Translations under genes and position numbers: made by a program | The notes under the pieces: generated by a model | The model's input: only the letters and a program-made list of their open reading frames with translations | The model's database searches: none | Told to the model about the DNA's origin: nothing | Assembly: GCA_951813855.1 (NCBI GenBank) | Contig: OX638380.1 | Coordinates: forward strand, 4,370,518 to 4,434,517 | Direction of reading: 5' to 3' | DNA length: 64,000 bases | Source: an uncultured Verrucomicrobiae bacterium | GTDB taxonomy: Bacteria > Verrucomicrobiota > Verrucomicrobiia > Limisphaerales > AAA164-E04 | In this document: positions 63,647 to 64,000 of the stretch, in pieces | Position numbering within the stretch: position 1 is the first letter of the stretch | How the letters are laid out: each line of letters starts with the position of its first letter

Positions 63647-64000
63647 ATGGCAGATATTGACAAGTTGGTGAAGGAATTGAGCGAGTTGACGGTGATGCAA
63701 GCCGCCGATCTCGTCAAGAAACTCGAAGAGGAGTGGGGCGTGAGCGCCGCCGCTCCGGTCGCGGTCGCCCAGGCCGCCGACAGCGGCGGCGGAGAGGCCG
63801 TCGAAGAGAAGACGGAATTCGACGTGATCTTGTCGGCGGCGCCGCCTTCCGACAAGAAGATCCCGGTGATCAAGGCCGTGCGCGAAGTCAAGGCCGGTTT
63901 GGGCTTGGCCGACGCCAAAAAACTGGTGGAGGGGCCGCCGGCTACCGTGCTGGAAGCCGCGCCCAAGGAAGAGGCCGAGGCGGCCAAGAAGAAATTGGAA
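63647..64000 (+). CDS. rplL: 50S ribosomal protein L7/L12 (3' end outside the window)
   Basis: 118 codons are visible and no stop is reached. The N-terminal dimerisation helices (MADIDKLVKELSELTVMQAA), an Ala/Gly-rich hinge and the C-terminal domain (EKTEFDVILSAAPPSDKKIP; VIKAVREVKAGLGLADAKKL) are all present. It forms the ribosomal stalk that recruits translation GTPases. The hinge and final residues are slightly unusual (AAPKEEAEAAKKKLE), as typical for the family. Confidence 0.97.
   Translation, partial: MADIDKLVKELSELTVMQAADLVKKLEEEWGVSAAAPVAVAQAADSGGGEAVEEKTEFDVILSAAPPSDKKIPVIKAVREVKAGLGLADAKKLVEGPPATVLEAAPKEEAEAAKKKLE

Overview
The window looks like a chromosome segment from a Verrucomicrobiota-type bacterium (phylum moderately certain, nothing finer claimed). 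The reasons are a planctomycete-style cytochrome/DUF1553 gene paired with a Tat-exported DUF1501 gene, a prepilin-type secreted protein, a fused pyruvate:ferredoxin oxidoreductase of about 1,580 residues, an ISAzo13-family transposase, and an EF-Tu with an unusual switch I. Housekeeping DNA is GC-rich; several accessory genes are clearly AT-rich.

Bases 1-38.7 kb are mostly ordinary chromosome: end of hisH, a Mn/Fe superoxide dismutase, a sodium-solute symporter, a pseudopilin plus lipoprotein pair, a SurA/PpiD-like foldase, pheA-scpB-scpA, rnd, an RlmI-like methyltransferase, a lone nuoA, prfB with a programmed +1 frameshift, trpC, a RapA-type helicase, and two glycogen genes (glgB and a very large GH13-GH133 debranching fusion). 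After a gene-poor AT-rich gap (27.8-29.5 kb) comes a same-strand run: an FHA/zinc-finger protein, an Rrf2 regulator abutting a PSD1 cytochrome gene and a DUF1501 gene, cysS, a DUF1573-cytochrome c fusion and tmk.

Bases 38.7-53.4 kb are an accessory region whose history can be read from the sequence. A decaying AT-rich membrane-protein gene is split by an ISNCY-like element with a perfect 6-bp target duplication (TAATTA). A broken IS66 transposase gene follows. Then there is a tandem duplication of [3' end of the pyruvate:ferredoxin oxidoreductase gene + small secreted-protein gene], later invaded three times: an IS66-type element (44724-48371, 8-bp duplication AAATCTTG) carrying a passenger array of 204-bp tandem repeats; a second ISNCY-like element landing on the stop codon of the intact oxidoreductase gene (duplication TAGTTA); and an ISAzo13 element nested exactly inside that TAGTTA.

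Bases 53.4-64 kb return to core genome: the intact oxidoreductase, an EamA transporter with a strong terminator, and the translation/transcription cluster tRNA-Thr - tuf - tRNA-Trp - tRNA-Ser - secE - nusG - rplK - rplA - rplJ - rplL, which runs off the window end.

I did not find a recognisable defence system or CRISPR array. The most original material is the IS66 element with its higher-order 204-bp repeat array, the layered oxidoreductase/secreted-protein duplication, and the Rrf2-PSD1-DUF1501 arrangement.
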